From: Corynebacterium sp. HMSC078H07
GTDB taxonomy: Bacteria > Actinomycetota > Actinomycetes > Mycobacteriales > Mycobacteriaceae
NCBI RefSeq assembly: GCF_001812805.1
Contig: NZ_KV810431.1
Span: 1,459 to 57,444 of the forward strand
Direction: 5' to 3'
Length of the DNA stretch: 55,986 bases
The translations under genes were made by a program, and so were the position numbers. Under the pieces are notes generated by a model. That model was given only the letters and a program-made list of their open reading frames with translations, ran no database searches and was not told where the DNA came from. Shown piece after piece: positions 32,247-43,305 of the stretch (position 1 is its first letter; the number at the start of each line of letters is the position of its first letter).

Positions 32247-34001
32247 TTAGAACGGGAGCTTGATGTTCAGAGCCTTGGAGATTGCCGGAGCGATTGCCGG
32301 GTAAGCAGCGGCAACTGCAGCCAGGATACCAGCGACGATACCGAAGATACCCAGAGCGGTCGGCTTGCCGTCCTCGGAGGACAGCTTGCTCTTGATGTCA
32401 GAGGACTTCTGGTCCTTCTTGCCACCGTTGTCCTTGCCGTTGTCAGCGCCCTTGCCGTTGTCAGCGTCGGCGTCCTTGCCGGACTTCTCACCATTAGCGA
32501 GGTCCTGAACAGCCTTGATGAGGTCAGCGGTGTTTTGCGCATCGTCCTCGCGCTGCTTCTTATCTGCCTGAACACCGTTGTCGGCGTTGACGACCTTCTT
32601 GTAGGTCTCTTCCCACTTGATGTCGTAGTTGTTCGGGCCAAAGACACCCTTGTTAGCGGCAGCCTTAGCAGCGGTGTAAGCGTTACGCTCAGCGTCGCTG
32701 TGAGCGTCACCATTGAATGCTGCAACCGGAGCATCGTGGTACGGAGCTTCTGGGTTGCCGAAGTCAGCCGGGACCTGTGGCTCGAAGATGCGGTTGCCGT
32801 CGTAGTTAGCCTCGTCCTTGGCGAAGCCCTGCAGGGTGGTCCAGTCGGCCTCCTGATCCTTGATCAGCTGGTAGTTGTGGTCAAGAGCCTCGGACAGGAT
32901 GCCACCGTGCTTGATGAGGTTGAAGTAAGCCTCGCGCAGGGTCGGCTTCGGGGTGGTGCCATCAATGTCAACGGTTTGGTTGTCGTTGGACTCGCGCAGC
33001 TCGAGCTCGCGAGCACCAGCAGTGAAGGAAGCCTCGAGAACGCGGAGGACCTTTACCTGAGCGTAAGCACGCTCCAGGAAGCCCTGGCGAACCAGAACGT
33101 CAGACTTCTGAGCCTCGCGAGAAGCAGCCTGAGCAGCCTCACGTGCCTCTTCCAGAGCGGCGTGGTCCTTCTTCAGGGACTCGAGCAGCATCTCGGAATC
33201 CTCGATGAGGGTCTCGAGCTTGCCAACGTAGTCGCGCGGGATGTAGTCGCCATCCTTCTTGTCAGCGTCTCGGTCACCTGCACGATCCAGAGCCTTCTTG
33301 TAGACCTTGATGGTCTCCTCGAGGTTCTTGATGTTCTGCTCCGGAATCTCGTTGACATTGTCGCTGTTCTCCGGGTCGATCTTCTGGATCGGGAAGCCAA
33401 GCTCTTCCGGGGTCTTCAGCGTGTCGCGGCCTCCGGCCTTACCGGCCTCGTTGGCAGCATTGATGTCGTTAGCAAAAAGACCGTCGGACTTGTAGTCACC
33501 CTCCTGACCGATAATGTTAGTCACGGTGTTGTTGTAATCAACGGCCTTCTCCTCGTAGACAGCCCAAGCCTTGTCAGCGGCCTTGTCTACCTCGAGAGCG
33601 TAGTTGACGGAGTTACGAGCGGTCTGGAAGTTGGCCTCAGCCTTTGCCAGCTGCTTGGTAGCCTCGTTGGCCTTCTCCTGGTAGACCTTGTACTGAGCGT
33701 TCTCAGACAGGTCGATGCCGTCGCCCATGGACTTGGAAGCGGAGTTGTACAGCTCTTCCCACTCATTGTTGTTAATGATGTAGTGAGCGGTTGCATCGGT
33801 CATGTCGAGGAGCTGCTTCTCGGTTGCGTTGTCAGCAACAGCGTCCTTGGCGAGGGAGGCGTCTGCCTCGTTGAAGCCGCCACCCTGGGTGGAAGCCGGA
33901 GTGGTGTCCTCAGCGAAAGCCGGGACTGCAACACCGGAAACACCGGTGGCAACTGCGATGGCACCTGCGAGAGCGGCGGTGCGAACACGGTTCTTGAACA
34001 T
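32247..34001 (-). CDS. cspB: S-layer protein, PS2 (CspB) type
   Basis: A 584-residue secreted protein. The N-terminus MFKNRVRTAALAGAIAVATG is the signal peptide (cleavage after AVPAFA, residue 30) and closely resembles that of C. glutamicum PS2. The body is acidic and rich in Ala, Glu, Asp and Asn with long predicted helices and coiled coil (about 200-330). A Lys/Asp-rich linker (about 500-540) leads to a hydrophobic C-terminal segment (LGIFGIVAGILAAVAAAYPA), which in PS2 anchors the lattice in the outer membrane-like layer. AGGGG precedes the ATG. Very regular codon use suggests extreme expression. A strong terminator follows. Confidence 0.82.
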   Translation of the reverse strand: MFKNRVRTAALAGAIAVATGVSGVAVPAFAEDTTPASTQGGGFNEADASLAKDAVADNATEKQLLDMTDATAHYIINNNEWEELYNSASKSMGDGIDLSENAQYKVYQEKANEATKQLAKAEANFQTARNSVNYALEVDKAADKAWAVYEEKAVDYNNTVTNIIGQEGDYKSDGLFANDINAANEAGKAGGRDTLKTPEELGFPIQKIDPENSDNVNEIPEQNIKNLEETIKVYKKALDRAGDRDADKKDGDYIPRDYVGKLETLIEDSEMLLESLKKDHAALEEAREAAQAASREAQKSDVLVRQGFLERAYAQVKVLRVLEASFTAGARELELRESNDNQTVDIDGTTPKPTLREAYFNLIKHGGILSEALDHNYQLIKDQEADWTTLQGFAKDEANYDGNRIFEPQVPADFGNPEAPYHDAPVAAFNGDAHSDAERNAYTAAKAAANKGVFGPNNYDIKWEETYKKVVNADNGVQADKKQREDDAQNTADLIKAVQDLANGEKSGKDADADNGKGADNGKDNGGKKDQKSSDIKSKLSSEDGKPTALGIFGIVAGILAAVAAAYPAIAPAISKALNIKLPF

Positions 34002-34466
34002 GTAATTCCCCTATGAGAGTTGAGGTCGGACTGTGAAAATTATCTTACGATAACCGTCGTGTAGGGCGACGCTAGCAATCGTTCTTTATGAATGATCTTC
34101 ACATTCTCAACGAGTAGTGCAGCTTTTGTCGCTGTACGCAAGATTATCGGAGTTCTGTCGCTCTTTCCAGTCAAACGCAACAAGTTTCCAAAGTTTTTCC
34201 AACCCTCTGTTGGCCGTCACTGACTAATCAGCAGGTAGATGACAGTGTTTTATACGAGAGGGGCTGGTGTAACTATTTCGAACCTCTGTGAATGCTGTGA
34301 ATGATTTTACCCCTATCCGGGTAATAATTGCATTTATGTCATTCGATAGGGACGGAAACGATGCGCCAATTCTGCCGTTCTTAATCCGAACCACTCGGCC
34401 CCCTGATCAAACGGGCTAGCCGGTTTCCGCCGGGTCCATTTCCACATGTGGATTTCAACTGAAGAA
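34002..34466. other. Long AT-rich non-coding region upstream of the S-layer gene
   Basis: About 465 bp without a credible gene separate the S-layer start from the tRNA-Ala terminator. Just upstream of the gene the minus strand has TAAGATAAT, a -10-like sequence, at about 34040. An inverted repeat, TTACCC-CTATCC-GGGTAA (34307-34324), and a tandem GAATG-CTGT-GAATG lie further up. This is probably the promoter and regulatory region of cspB; exact sites cannot be fixed by eye. Confidence 0.45.
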
Positions 34467-34495
34467 AGACGCCCAGCGTCCATCGCTGGGCGTCT
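34467..34495 (-). terminator. Terminator after the tRNA-Ile/tRNA-Ala pair
   Basis: AGACGCCCAGCG (34467-34478) pairs with CGCTGGGCGTCT (34484-34495) around TCCAT. On the minus strand it is followed by TTCTTC and sits 14 bp beyond the tRNA-Ala 3' end. The other strand also has TTTT nearby, so it may work both ways. Confidence 0.8.
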
Positions 34496-34509
34496 TCACT
34501 TTTATGCTG

Positions 34510-34582
34510 TGGAGCATAGGAGAATCGAACTCCTGACCTTCTGCTTGCAAAGCAGATGCTCTACCAATTGAGCTAATGCCCC
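34510..34582 (-). tRNA. tRNA-Ala (anticodon TGC)
   Basis: The minus strand folds as a 73-nt tRNA with acceptor arms GGGGCAT/ATGCTCC and discriminator A. The anticodon arm CTGCT-TTGCA-AGCAG gives anticodon TGC, and the T arm contains AGTTCGATTCT. CCA is not encoded. It follows tRNA-Ile by about 10 bp and is probably processed from the same transcript. Confidence 0.95.
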
Positions 34583-34591
34583 ATCGTTCCG

Positions 34592-34668
34592 TGGTGGGCC
34601 TAGCTGGAATCGAACCAGCGACCTCATCGTTATCAGCGATGCGCTCTAACCGACTGAGCTATAGGCCC
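34592..34668 (-). tRNA. tRNA-Ile (anticodon GAT)
   Basis: The minus strand gives a 74-nt tRNA plus an encoded CCA (34594-34592). Acceptor arms are GGGCCTA/TAGGCCC. The anticodon arm ATCGC-TGATAAC-GAT gives anticodon GAT. The Ile-Ala pair downstream of gyrA is a conserved corynebacterial arrangement. Confidence 0.95.
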
Positions 34669-34778
34669 GTACCGGAACGAGTAGTTACTCTACATAGGAC
34701 TGGCGATCTATTACAAATCGCCAGTTCAGTAGGCATTTCCTAGGTAGTTTTTGAGTACTGCTACTGCGATTCTTTTGG

Positions 34779-35126
34779 CTATCGCTGTGGCTCGTCTTGT
34801 AGTCGCACCTTGAAGCCGCCGAAGACATCCACGATGGCGTTATATATAACAGCCATGATCGGCGCCAGAATCGTCATAAGTACAGCAATAATGGCACCGA
34901 AGAGAGCAGCTGCAGAGACTACAAGGCCGAAGCTGACTTCAAAGCCTCCACCGACACCGCCTACAAGGCTGTTGAAGGAATCCCAGATTCCTGCTTGGTC
35001 AAGGCCTATGTACAGCAGGCACACCGCAATGATCCAGGCGACCAAGCCGACGAGGGACATGGCGAGACCCACGCGGAAAGCCGACATCGGTGAAATCCGC
35101 GCTAAGTGAAGCTCTCGTCCGATCAT
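34779..35126 (-). CDS. DUF3566 membrane protein
   Basis: A 115-residue protein with two transmembrane helices (about 18-44 and 68-92) and the short cytoplasmic start RELHLARISPMSAFRVGLAM that is typical of DUF3566 proteins, which are found directly after gyrA in actinobacteria. GAGGAG precedes the ATG by 7 nt, and the start lies 3 bp after the gyrA stop, so it is translationally linked to gyrA. The role is not established; a link to wall growth or division has been suggested for relatives. Confidence 0.88.
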   Translation of the reverse strand: MIGRELHLARISPMSAFRVGLAMSLVGLVAWIIAVCLLYIGLDQAGIWDSFNSLVGGVGGGFEVSFGLVVSAAALFGAIIAVLMTILAPIMAVIYNAIVDVFGGFKVRLQDEPQR

Positions 35127-35129
35127 AGA

Positions 35130-37715
35130 TTACTCCTCAGTCTTATCGTCGGCGGCCTTGTCCTTATTGTCCTTGGTATCTTCGCCCAACTTGAGATGCT
35201 CGGGCTTGACGTCCTCAACGGACTTCTCCCCCTTGGCTACTGCCTGGGCATCTTCCTCGCCGTCATCCTCGACGTTACGGTCGATGGCAAGCAACTCAAC
35301 ATCATCAGCCAGGTTAACTAGTCGAACGCCCATTGTGGCTCGGGAGCTCGGGCGAATCTGGTTGACCTCAGTACGGACAACGCCGCCGGCAGAGGTGATG
35401 GCGAAGATCTCGTCATCCTCGTCCACAGCAATGGCAGAGATGAGCTTGCCACGCTTCGGGGTGTACTTGAAGGTCATGACACCCAGGCCGCCACGACCCT
35501 GCGGGGTGTATTCCTCAATCGCCGTGCGCTTTCCGTAGCCACCAGAGGTTGCCACGAGCAAGAACTGGCCGTCATTGACCACAGACATAGACAGCAGCTG
35601 ATCATCGCCGCGGAAGCGCATGCCCTTCACACCGGCGGTAGCACGGCCCATCGGACGCAACTGGTCATCATCCGCCGTGAAGCGGATTGCCTGTCCCTGC
35701 TCAGAAGTGAGCAAGATGTCATCGCCTTCGTTAACTAGCTGTGCGCCGATCAGCGCATCGCCCTCGTTGAGGTTGATGGCGATGAGGCCAGCAGAACGTG
35801 CAGACTCATAATCGGTGAGGCGAGACTTCTTCACGCGACCCTGCTCGGTGGCCAGGACCAGGTAAGGAGCGTCCTCGTAGGACTGAATCTGAATGACTTG
35901 TGCGATCTTCTCCTCCGGCTGGAACTCCAGCAGGTTAGCCACGTGCTGGCCGCGGGCGGTACGGCCCGCCTCCGGAAGCTCGTAGGCCTTGAGGCGGTAA
36001 ACGCGGCCGAAGTTGGTAAAGAACAGAATCCAGTCGTGCGTGGAACAAACGAAGAAGTTCTTCACAATGTCGTCTTGCTTCAGCTCAGCACCACGCACGC
36101 CCTTGCCTCCGCGCTTCTGTGCCTTGTAGGCATCTACCTTGGTGCGCTTGGCATAGCCGGTAGCGGTGATGGTGACCACGACGTTCTCGCGAGCAATAAG
36201 GTCCTCATCGGTGACGTCGCCAGAGGCAGCGACGATTTGGGTGCGGCGCTCGTCACCGTACTTCTCCACGATTTCCGCAAGCTCGTCGTGGACGATCTGA
36301 CGCTGACGTTCCTCACGAGCCAGGATGTCCTTGAGATCTGCGATGGTCTCCTCGATCTCCGCCAACTCATCAATGATCTTCTGGCGCTCCAGAGCTGCCA
36401 AGCGGCGAAGCTGCATGGCAAGGATGGCATCGGCCTGGACATCATCAACATCGAGAAGTTCCTTCAACCCCTCGCGTGCCTCCTCCACCGTCGGGGAACG
36501 GCGGATGAGCGCGATGACCTCATCAAGCATGTCGAGCGCCTTAACCAGACCGCGCAAGATGTGGGCGCGCTTCTCCGCCTCATCGAGGCGGTACTGGGTA
36601 CGGCGAACAATGACCTCGATTTGGTGTGCCACGTAGTAGCGCAGCATCTGATCCAGACGCAGCGTGCGCGGCACGCCATCAACGATGGAGAGCATGTTAG
36701 CGCCGAAGGAAGTCTGCAGCTGGGAGTGCTTGTACAAGTTGTTAAGCACCACTCGAGCGACAGCATCACGCTTGAGCGTGACGACGATGCGCATACCGAC
36801 GCGGTCAGAGGATTCATCCTCAATCTTGGCAATGCCGGCAATCTTGCCGTTGACCACGGATTCCGCGATGTTGGAGATCATGTTGTCCGGGTTTACCTGG
36901 TACGGCAACTCCGTGATAACGATGGTCTGGCGGTTGCCCACTTCCTCAATGGAAGTCACACCACGCATACGGATGGAGCCGCGGCCGGTAGTGTAGGCGT
37001 CCTTAATACCTTGGTCACCAACAATCAGACCAGCGGTGGGGAAATCCGGACCCTTGACGTACTTCATGCATGCCTCAAGAGCCTCTTCATCGCTGGCATT
37101 CGGGTTGTCCAATAGCCAATAAATGGCATCCGCCAGCTCGTTGAGGTTGTGGGGCGGGATGTTGGTAGCCATACCGACTGCAATACCGCCGGAACCATTC
37201 ATCAGAAGGTTCGGAACGCGGGAAGGCAGAATGACCGGCTCTTCGGTCTTGCCATCGTAGTTGGGAGCGAAGTCCACGGTGTTTTCGCGGATATCGCGCA
37301 CCATCTCCATGGCCAGCGGGGTCATGCGGCACTCGGTGTAACGCATAGCAGCCGGGCCGTCATTACCGCGGGAGCCGAAGTTACCTTGGCCGTCTACCAG
37401 CGGGTAGCGCATGTTCCACGGCTGAGCCAAGCGCACGAGGGTGTCATAAATAGCGGAGTCACCGTGCGGGTGGAACTGACCCATCGTGTCCGAGACCGGA
37501 CGAGCCGACTTCACATAACCGCGATCCGGGCGGTAGCCGGAGTCAAACATTGCGTACAGGATGCGGCGGTGCACTGGCTTCAGGCCATCGCGGACCTCAG
37601 GAAGAGCACGGCCAACAATGACGGACATGGCGTAGTCGATGTAGCTCGACTCCATCTCCTCATTGATGTCAATGGGATGAATACGATCAAAAAGATCGCC
37701 GTTGTTATCACTCAT
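35130..37715 (-). CDS. gyrA: DNA gyrase subunit A
   Basis: An 861-residue type II topoisomerase subunit that cuts and rejoins DNA, introducing negative supercoils with GyrB. The catalytic Tyr is Tyr126 in AAMRYTEC. The quinolone-resistance region [10 protein letters not shown] has Ser87 and Asp91, the susceptible residues. The C-terminal DNA-wrapping domain contains the GyrA box (QKRGGKG). An acidic tail of about 60 residues ends the protein. The ATG is preceded by AAGGTG with very short spacing. It is separated from gyrB by four plus-strand genes. Confidence 0.98.
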   Translation of the reverse strand: MSDNNGDLFDRIHPIDINEEMESSYIDYAMSVIVGRALPEVRDGLKPVHRRILYAMFDSGYRPDRGYVKSARPVSDTMGQFHPHGDSAIYDTLVRLAQPWNMRYPLVDGQGNFGSRGNDGPAAMRYTECRMTPLAMEMVRDIRENTVDFAPNYDGKTEEPVILPSRVPNLLMNGSGGIAVGMATNIPPHNLNELADAIYWLLDNPNASDEEALEACMKYVKGPDFPTAGLIVGDQGIKDAYTTGRGSIRMRGVTSIEEVGNRQTIVITELPYQVNPDNMISNIAESVVNGKIAGIAKIEDESSDRVGMRIVVTLKRDAVARVVLNNLYKHSQLQTSFGANMLSIVDGVPRTLRLDQMLRYYVAHQIEVIVRRTQYRLDEAEKRAHILRGLVKALDMLDEVIALIRRSPTVEEAREGLKELLDVDDVQADAILAMQLRRLAALERQKIIDELAEIEETIADLKDILAREERQRQIVHDELAEIVEKYGDERRTQIVAASGDVTDEDLIARENVVVTITATGYAKRTKVDAYKAQKRGGKGVRGAELKQDDIVKNFFVCSTHDWILFFTNFGRVYRLKAYELPEAGRTARGQHVANLLEFQPEEKIAQVIQIQSYEDAPYLVLATEQGRVKKSRLTDYESARSAGLIAINLNEGDALIGAQLVNEGDDILLTSEQGQAIRFTADDDQLRPMGRATAGVKGMRFRGDDQLLSMSVVNDGQFLLVATSGGYGKRTAIEEYTPQGRGGLGVMTFKYTPKRGKLISAIAVDEDDEIFAITSAGGVVRTEVNQIRPSSRATMGVRLVNLADDVELLAIDRNVEDDGEEDAQAVAKGEKSVEDVKPEHLKLGEDTKDNKDKAADDKTEE

Positions 37716-37768
37716 AACACCTTATCGTACCGTCTGAGGCGCTTTGAAGCCCTTTGTGCCACGATAGC

Positions 37769-37799
37769 GGTATCACTGTGGTATCACACTGCTAGGATG
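37769..37799 (+). promoter_or_regulatory. Repeat-containing promoter of the gyrA-adjacent toxin-antitoxin-like pair
   Basis: GGTATCAC occurs at 37769-37776 and 37780-37787, an 11-bp period (one helical turn). TAGGAT at 37794-37799 is a plausible -10 lying 6 nt before ATG 37806, which would make the message leaderless. Ribbon-helix-helix repressors commonly bind such one-turn repeats on their own promoter. The site lies about 40 bp upstream of a TACGAT -10-like sequence of the divergent gyrA gene. Confidence 0.5.
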
Positions 37800-37805
37800 T
37801 CAGAC

Positions 37806-38024
37806 ATGGCAATGACACTCAGGCTCACCCCAGAGCAAGATCACGCCCTAACACTGTTGGCTTCAGCGCAGGGAACATCGAAACACGAGGCTGTGGTCCG
37901 CGCTGTGGTGGCTGCGGCTTCTCGAACGCTATCTGATGCTGCCGTTCAGGACACGGCCCGTCGGCTTTTGCCTGGGCGCGCTGAACTTGAAGCAGAGATT
38001 CGCCAGACTCGTGGGCTTTCATGA
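37806..38024 (+). CDS. Ribbon-helix-helix protein, probable antitoxin
   Basis: A 72-residue protein. MTLRLTPEQDHALTLLASAQ followed by GTSKHEAVVRAVVAAASR is a ribbon-helix-helix domain of the CopG/Arc type, and the charged C-terminus (PGRAELEAEIRQTRGLS) is where antitoxins usually contact a toxin. The ATG at 37806 fits a leaderless transcript. ATG 37797 and 37812 are alternatives. It overlaps the next gene by 4 bp (ATGA), as toxin-antitoxin pairs often do. It is divergent from gyrA. Confidence 0.75.
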   Translation: MAMTLRLTPEQDHALTLLASAQGTSKHEAVVRAVVAAASRTLSDAAVQDTARRLLPGRAELEAEIRQTRGLS

Positions 38025-38281
38025 GTGTTGAGCACCTACTTCTCATAGCTCGCGAGTTCTGCCGTTTATATCGCGTACGGATTGTGTCCTTTGCGGCACT
38101 GGCCGCTGCGGCAGGTGCAAGTACTGCTTCAGTAGAGGGCATTCCCATCTACGGGACGCGACAAGAGTCTGCAGCCGCCCTCGAAAACGTGTTGCGTGCG
38201 GTTCCAGCACTGAACGCAAAGAATGAAGAATTCGCGCACTTTTGCGCGCAGGTCTATCTTTCTGTGACAGAAGTTATGTAA
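38021..38281 (+). CDS. Small Fic/Doc-like protein lacking the catalytic motif, probable toxin component
   Basis: An 86-residue protein. VEHLLLIAREFCRL at the start and GIPIYGTRQESAAALENVLR plus VPALNAKNEEFAHFCAQVYL at the end follow the layout of short actinobacterial proteins annotated as Fic-family toxin components. The Fic active-site motif HxFx(D/E)GN(K/G)R is not present. The corresponding stretch reads VPALNAKNEEFA, without the His. AMPylation is therefore doubtful, and another mode of action or an inactive remnant is possible. It is coupled to the upstream antitoxin-like gene by a 4-bp overlap. Confidence 0.55.
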   Translation: MSVEHLLLIAREFCRLYRVRIVSFAALAAAAGASTASVEGIPIYGTRQESAAALENVLRAVPALNAKNEEFAHFCAQVYLSVTEVM

Positions 38282-38372
38282 GTTAAACATGATAAAGATG
38301 CTTTAACCATCGCGCGTTTAAGTAGTGGGACGTTCGCAACCGCCCCACTCTCCCTCTAGAAAGGAATTCCCT

Positions 38373-38810
38373 ATGTCCATGAAGAAGCTTCTCGCCGCCG
38401 GCGTTGTGGCCACCACCCTTACTACTGCTGTTGCACCAGCAGCAAGCGCTGAGACCACTAATGACGACTGGAAGCACAACGTCAACCCTGACTTCCAGCA
38501 GGGCAAGGCTGGCTCCTCACTCACGGGTTCCACTCCCCTGGACATGACTTTTATCATCGGTGGCTCCATTGCTGGTGCCTTGGCGCTGCTTAAGCTGGTC
38601 GTTGACAACGTCCCAGCCCTGCGCGCTCAGGTCGATGAGTTTGCCACACAGGTCGGCCTTGCTGGCTCTTCCGGTTCGTCTGAGGACAGCCGTCTGAACC
38701 AGGGTGGCCTCGACTTCGACCTCGAGCGTCTCGCCCGCACTAATGGTTTCCCGGAGATTGCTGACCAGCTCGCCGCGCTCAAGGCAGGCTCTAGCGCCCC
38801 AGCACAGTAA
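38373..38810 (+). CDS. Secreted protein of unknown function
   Basis: A 145-residue protein with a signal peptide (1-26, cleavage after ASA). A hydrophobic stretch at about 56-78 (LDMTFIIGGSIAGALALLKL) could be a membrane or outer-layer helix, followed by a polar acidic C-terminus. GAAAGGAA precedes the ATG by 7 nt. No known domain was recognised. The single hydrophobic helix and small size are reminiscent of corynebacterial cell-envelope proteins, but this is only a resemblance. It lies between the toxin-antitoxin-like pair and a DUF6918-like gene. Confidence 0.7.
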   Translation: MSMKKLLAAGVVATTLTTAVAPAASAETTNDDWKHNVNPDFQQGKAGSSLTGSTPLDMTFIIGGSIAGALALLKLVVDNVPALRAQVDEFATQVGLAGSSGSSEDSRLNQGGLDFDLERLARTNGFPEIADQLAALKAGSSAPAQ

Positions 38811-38820
38811 GCTCACCTAT

Positions 38821-39267
38821 ATGGCAAACCTCACCCAGCTTCTTCAGTCCCCTACCCGCAATGCCGTGGTGGCGGACTTGTCCACGGCCGCCGATGAAGC
38901 CGTTTCTTCTCTGTCCGGAATTTCTGGAATGGCCTTCAAAGGTGCCCTAGCAGCCGCCAAGAAGGCTGATTCCAAAGTTGTATCCAAGGGAGTCAACCAG
39001 ATGCTCCCAGAACTTTTGAACAGCCTCGATTCCTACTGGAAGGAATTCGAAGGTTCTGAGCAATCAGACTTCGGCACGTACCTTGACGGACGCAGTGCTG
39101 AAATTACTGATGCCATTATGGCTACTGCCGATAAGTCCGCTGCGGACATCAAAGCACCAGGCATTGCACGTACCTACAAGTCGCTACGCGGAAAGGCGTC
39201 CTCCATCTTGGAGCCGAACGTGCCGACTATCGGCCGTGTGCTGCAGCGCCACATGGGTAGCGTTTAG
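38821..39267 (+). CDS. DUF6918-like conserved protein
   Basis: A 148-residue soluble helical protein. The pattern VVADLSTAADEAVSSLSGIS, VSKGVNQMLPELLNSLDSYW and a C-terminal RTYKSLRGKASSILEPNVPTIGRVLQRH agrees with a small actinobacterial family of unknown role (DUF6918 as recalled). It starts 10 bp after the secreted-protein gene, probably in the same transcript, and a clear terminator follows. Ribosome site support is weak. Confidence 0.65.
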   Translation: MANLTQLLQSPTRNAVVADLSTAADEAVSSLSGISGMAFKGALAAAKKADSKVVSKGVNQMLPELLNSLDSYWKEFEGSEQSDFGTYLDGRSAEITDAIMATADKSAADIKAPGIARTYKSLRGKASSILEPNVPTIGRVLQRHMGSV

Positions 39268-39296
39268 GAAGCGTCACCTCGGATTCATAAACACAC

Positions 39297-39334
39297 AAAA
39301 AGACCAGCTCCTCGTTGTGAGGGCTGGTCTTTTC
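39297..39334. terminator. Bidirectional terminator between the DUF6918-like gene and gyrB
   Basis: AAAAAGACCAGC and GCTGGTCTTTTC form a stem with an inner CCTC/GAGG helix, flanked by A-runs on one side and T-runs on the other. This allows termination of both convergent transcripts. Confidence 0.85.
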
Positions 39335-39384
39335 TTATGCTGCCGGAAGGTATGTGCAGCTTTGTCCTACTCGGTCTTACACGT

Positions 39385-41445
<2,061 letters not shown>

Positions 41446-41471
41446 CTAGAGCTAAATCTAAGACTTTAGCC

Positions 41472-41503
41472 ATTCTACACTGTGTCCCCCCACGCAGGGA
41501 CAC
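41472..41503 (-). promoter_or_regulatory. gyrB promoter region with inverted repeat
   Basis: On the minus strand TAGAAT (41477-41472) is a good -10, 48 bp upstream of the gyrB start. A perfect 7-bp-arm inverted repeat, GTGTCCC/GGGACAC (41482-41503), covers the place of the spacer and -35, and no good -35 hexamer is seen. Regulation by a binding protein or by local DNA structure is possible. Confidence 0.45.
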
Positions 41504-41562
41504 TGCACGCCAGTGAGAAGCCCAAATTTGCGTGAATTTCGCGATCAGTCCAGATAGCCGGA

Positions 41563-42114
41563 TCAACCATATGTGTCTTGTGAGCCTTGCGGCTTGACCC
41601 ATTGGCGCCCTTCATAGTTGCGATGTTGCTTGGGGCCTTGGATGTGCAGCTTCACCACAACATCAGGGCCGAGGCGTTCGGCGATTTTCTGCAAGATGGG
41701 CCGCTGAAGGTAGCGCAACTCCGTGGCCCAACTCGAAGAATCGCAGGCTATGTAGACGATTTGTTCTTTGATGTTGATCGGTTGTGTGTGAGCAGCAATG
41801 CGCTCGCCCACGAGGTTTTCCCAATTACCCATCACCCAGCCGTGGGCCAGTTCGTGCTCCCAGCCGCGTTTGCCAATTTCACGCTGGATCTGTGCGCCCA
41901 GGCTCGGAATCTCTAGGCTGCGTCGCCGGCGGCGCCCATCCGGCCCACTGGGACGTCCACGGCGATATGGCTTGGGCTGGTTCTCTGTAGGTGTGGAGGC
42001 CAGATTCATCTTGGGCGCGGGTTTGTTTAGCCTCGGCGCGTTCTTGGAATTACTTCGAGTGCGCTCAAACAAGGCCTTTACTGGATCAACTGAATCACTG
42101 TCCTGCTCAGTCAT
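41563..42114 (-). CDS. dciA: DciA-like protein (DUF721)
   Basis: A 183-residue protein with a basic, disordered N-terminus containing [15 protein letters not shown] and a C-terminal DUF721 domain ([20 protein letters not shown], then [18 protein letters not shown]). DciA proteins help load the replicative helicase DnaB in bacteria without DnaC, and in actinobacteria the gene lies between recF and gyrB as here. The ATG at 42114 overlaps the recF end by 8 bp, so the genes are coupled. Confidence 0.9.
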   Translation of the reverse strand: MTEQDSDSVDPVKALFERTRSNSKNAPRLNKPAPKMNLASTPTENQPKPYRRGRPSGPDGRRRRRSLEIPSLGAQIQREIGKRGWEHELAHGWVMGNWENLVGERIAAHTQPINIKEQIVYIACDSSSWATELRYLQRPILQKIAERLGPDVVVKLHIQGPKQHRNYEGRQWVKPQGSQDTYG

Positions 42115-43300
42115 GCTGATCACCATCCTCATCATCAGCGGCAGCGGCATGAGGTGTAATTTCAGAAATTCTGCCCTCGTCCGTGTCGTGCACGGTGACG
42201 GTGAAACGCTCGATGGGTTGCAAGTTGCCAGGCAAATCCTCGTCTACAGCGGCGGTGATGAGTACCTGTTCGGCTTCGGCAGCAAGATGCACGAGCTTCT
42301 CGCGGCGCTTGGCATCGAGCTCTGCAAAGACGTCATCGAGGATAAGGATCGGATCGGTACCGTCCTGTCGCAGCAGATTGAATTCTGCGAGTCGCAGGGA
42401 AATGGCATAAGACCAGGTCTCCCCATGGCTGGCAAAACCTTTCGCGGGGCTGGTGCCCAAGTTCAGCACGAGGTCATCGCGGTGAGGACCCACGAGCGAG
42501 ATGCCGCGCTCGATTTCACGCTGGCGTGTTGCGGCCAGCTCAGTGAGCATCATGGCCTCAATAACCTCACGGTCGGAGATATCCACGGTGGACTTGTACT
42601 CGATGCTGGCTGGGCGCGATTCCGGGGCCAGGCCAGAGTAGGCGGCAGGGATGAGGTCCTGGAGGGTGTCGACAAGCGCCAAGCGTGCTTGGATCACTTG
42701 CGCGCCGAGCGAGGCCAGCTGCGTATCCCACACGTCGAGGGTGGCCAGCGCCGAAGCGCCGTCATTGTCGTTGTAGCCACGGCGCAAGCTCGCTGACGCC
42801 GACTTCAGCAATGCATTGCGTTGCTTTAATACCTTGTCATAATCTGCCTTGACCCCGGCCAAGCGTGGGGTGCGCGAGGCAATGATGTCATCGAGGTACT
42901 GGCGGCGTGCTGCAGGTTCGCCGCGCACAAGCGAGAGGTCCTCCGGGGAAAACAAGACGGTTTTCACCACACCGAGCAGTTCGCGTGGGGATTTCAGACG
43001 TGTGCGGTTAATCTGCGCCTGGTTCGCCGCATGCGGTTTGATGAGCAGGTGCGCGGTAAGCTCGCGGCCCTGGTTAACAGCGGTGGCGGAGATGCGCGCG
43101 TTGTTCGCTCCTTGGCGCACGAGCGGGGCATCGTGGGAGACGCGGTGCGAGGACAGGTGCGCGGTGTAGCCGATGGCCTCGACGATATTGGTTTTGCCGA
43201 AGCCATTGCGGCCAACGAAAAGGGTAATCCCCGGTTTTAGCCCGAGGGTGAGCTCGGGCCAGGAGCGGAAGTCCCTGACATCGAGATCGCGGATGTACAT
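42107..43300 (-). CDS. recF: DNA replication and repair protein RecF
   Basis: A 397-residue SMC-like ATPase with Walker [10 protein letters not shown] near the N-terminus, signature region [12 protein letters not shown], and Walker [18 protein letters not shown]. It promotes RecA loading at gaps together with RecO and RecR. The start [16 protein letters not shown] is typical. It lies 5 bp after dnaN and overlaps dciA, so the three genes are probably cotranscribed. Confidence 0.96.
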   Translation of the reverse strand: MYIRDLDVRDFRSWPELTLGLKPGITLFVGRNGFGKTNIVEAIGYTAHLSSHRVSHDAPLVRQGANNARISATAVNQGRELTAHLLIKPHAANQAQINRTRLKSPRELLGVVKTVLFSPEDLSLVRGEPAARRQYLDDIIASRTPRLAGVKADYDKVLKQRNALLKSASASLRRGYNDNDGASALATLDVWDTQLASLGAQVIQARLALVDTLQDLIPAAYSGLAPESRPASIEYKSTVDISDREVIEAMMLTELAATRQREIERGISLVGPHRDDLVLNLGTSPAKGFASHGETWSYAISLRLAEFNLLRQDGTDPILILDDVFAELDAKRREKLVHLAAEAEQVLITAAVDEDLPGNLQPIERFTVTVHDTDEGRISEITPHAAAADDEDGDQHD

Positions 43301-43305
43301 ACGGC

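Noticed and set aside
32226..34016. A 596-codon plus-strand open frame opposite the S-layer gene
   Set aside because: It is a mirror of biased codon use in the highly expressed S-layer gene. The protein is an unnatural Leu/Val/Ser mix with no domain, no ribosome site and no terminator, while the minus strand has all three.
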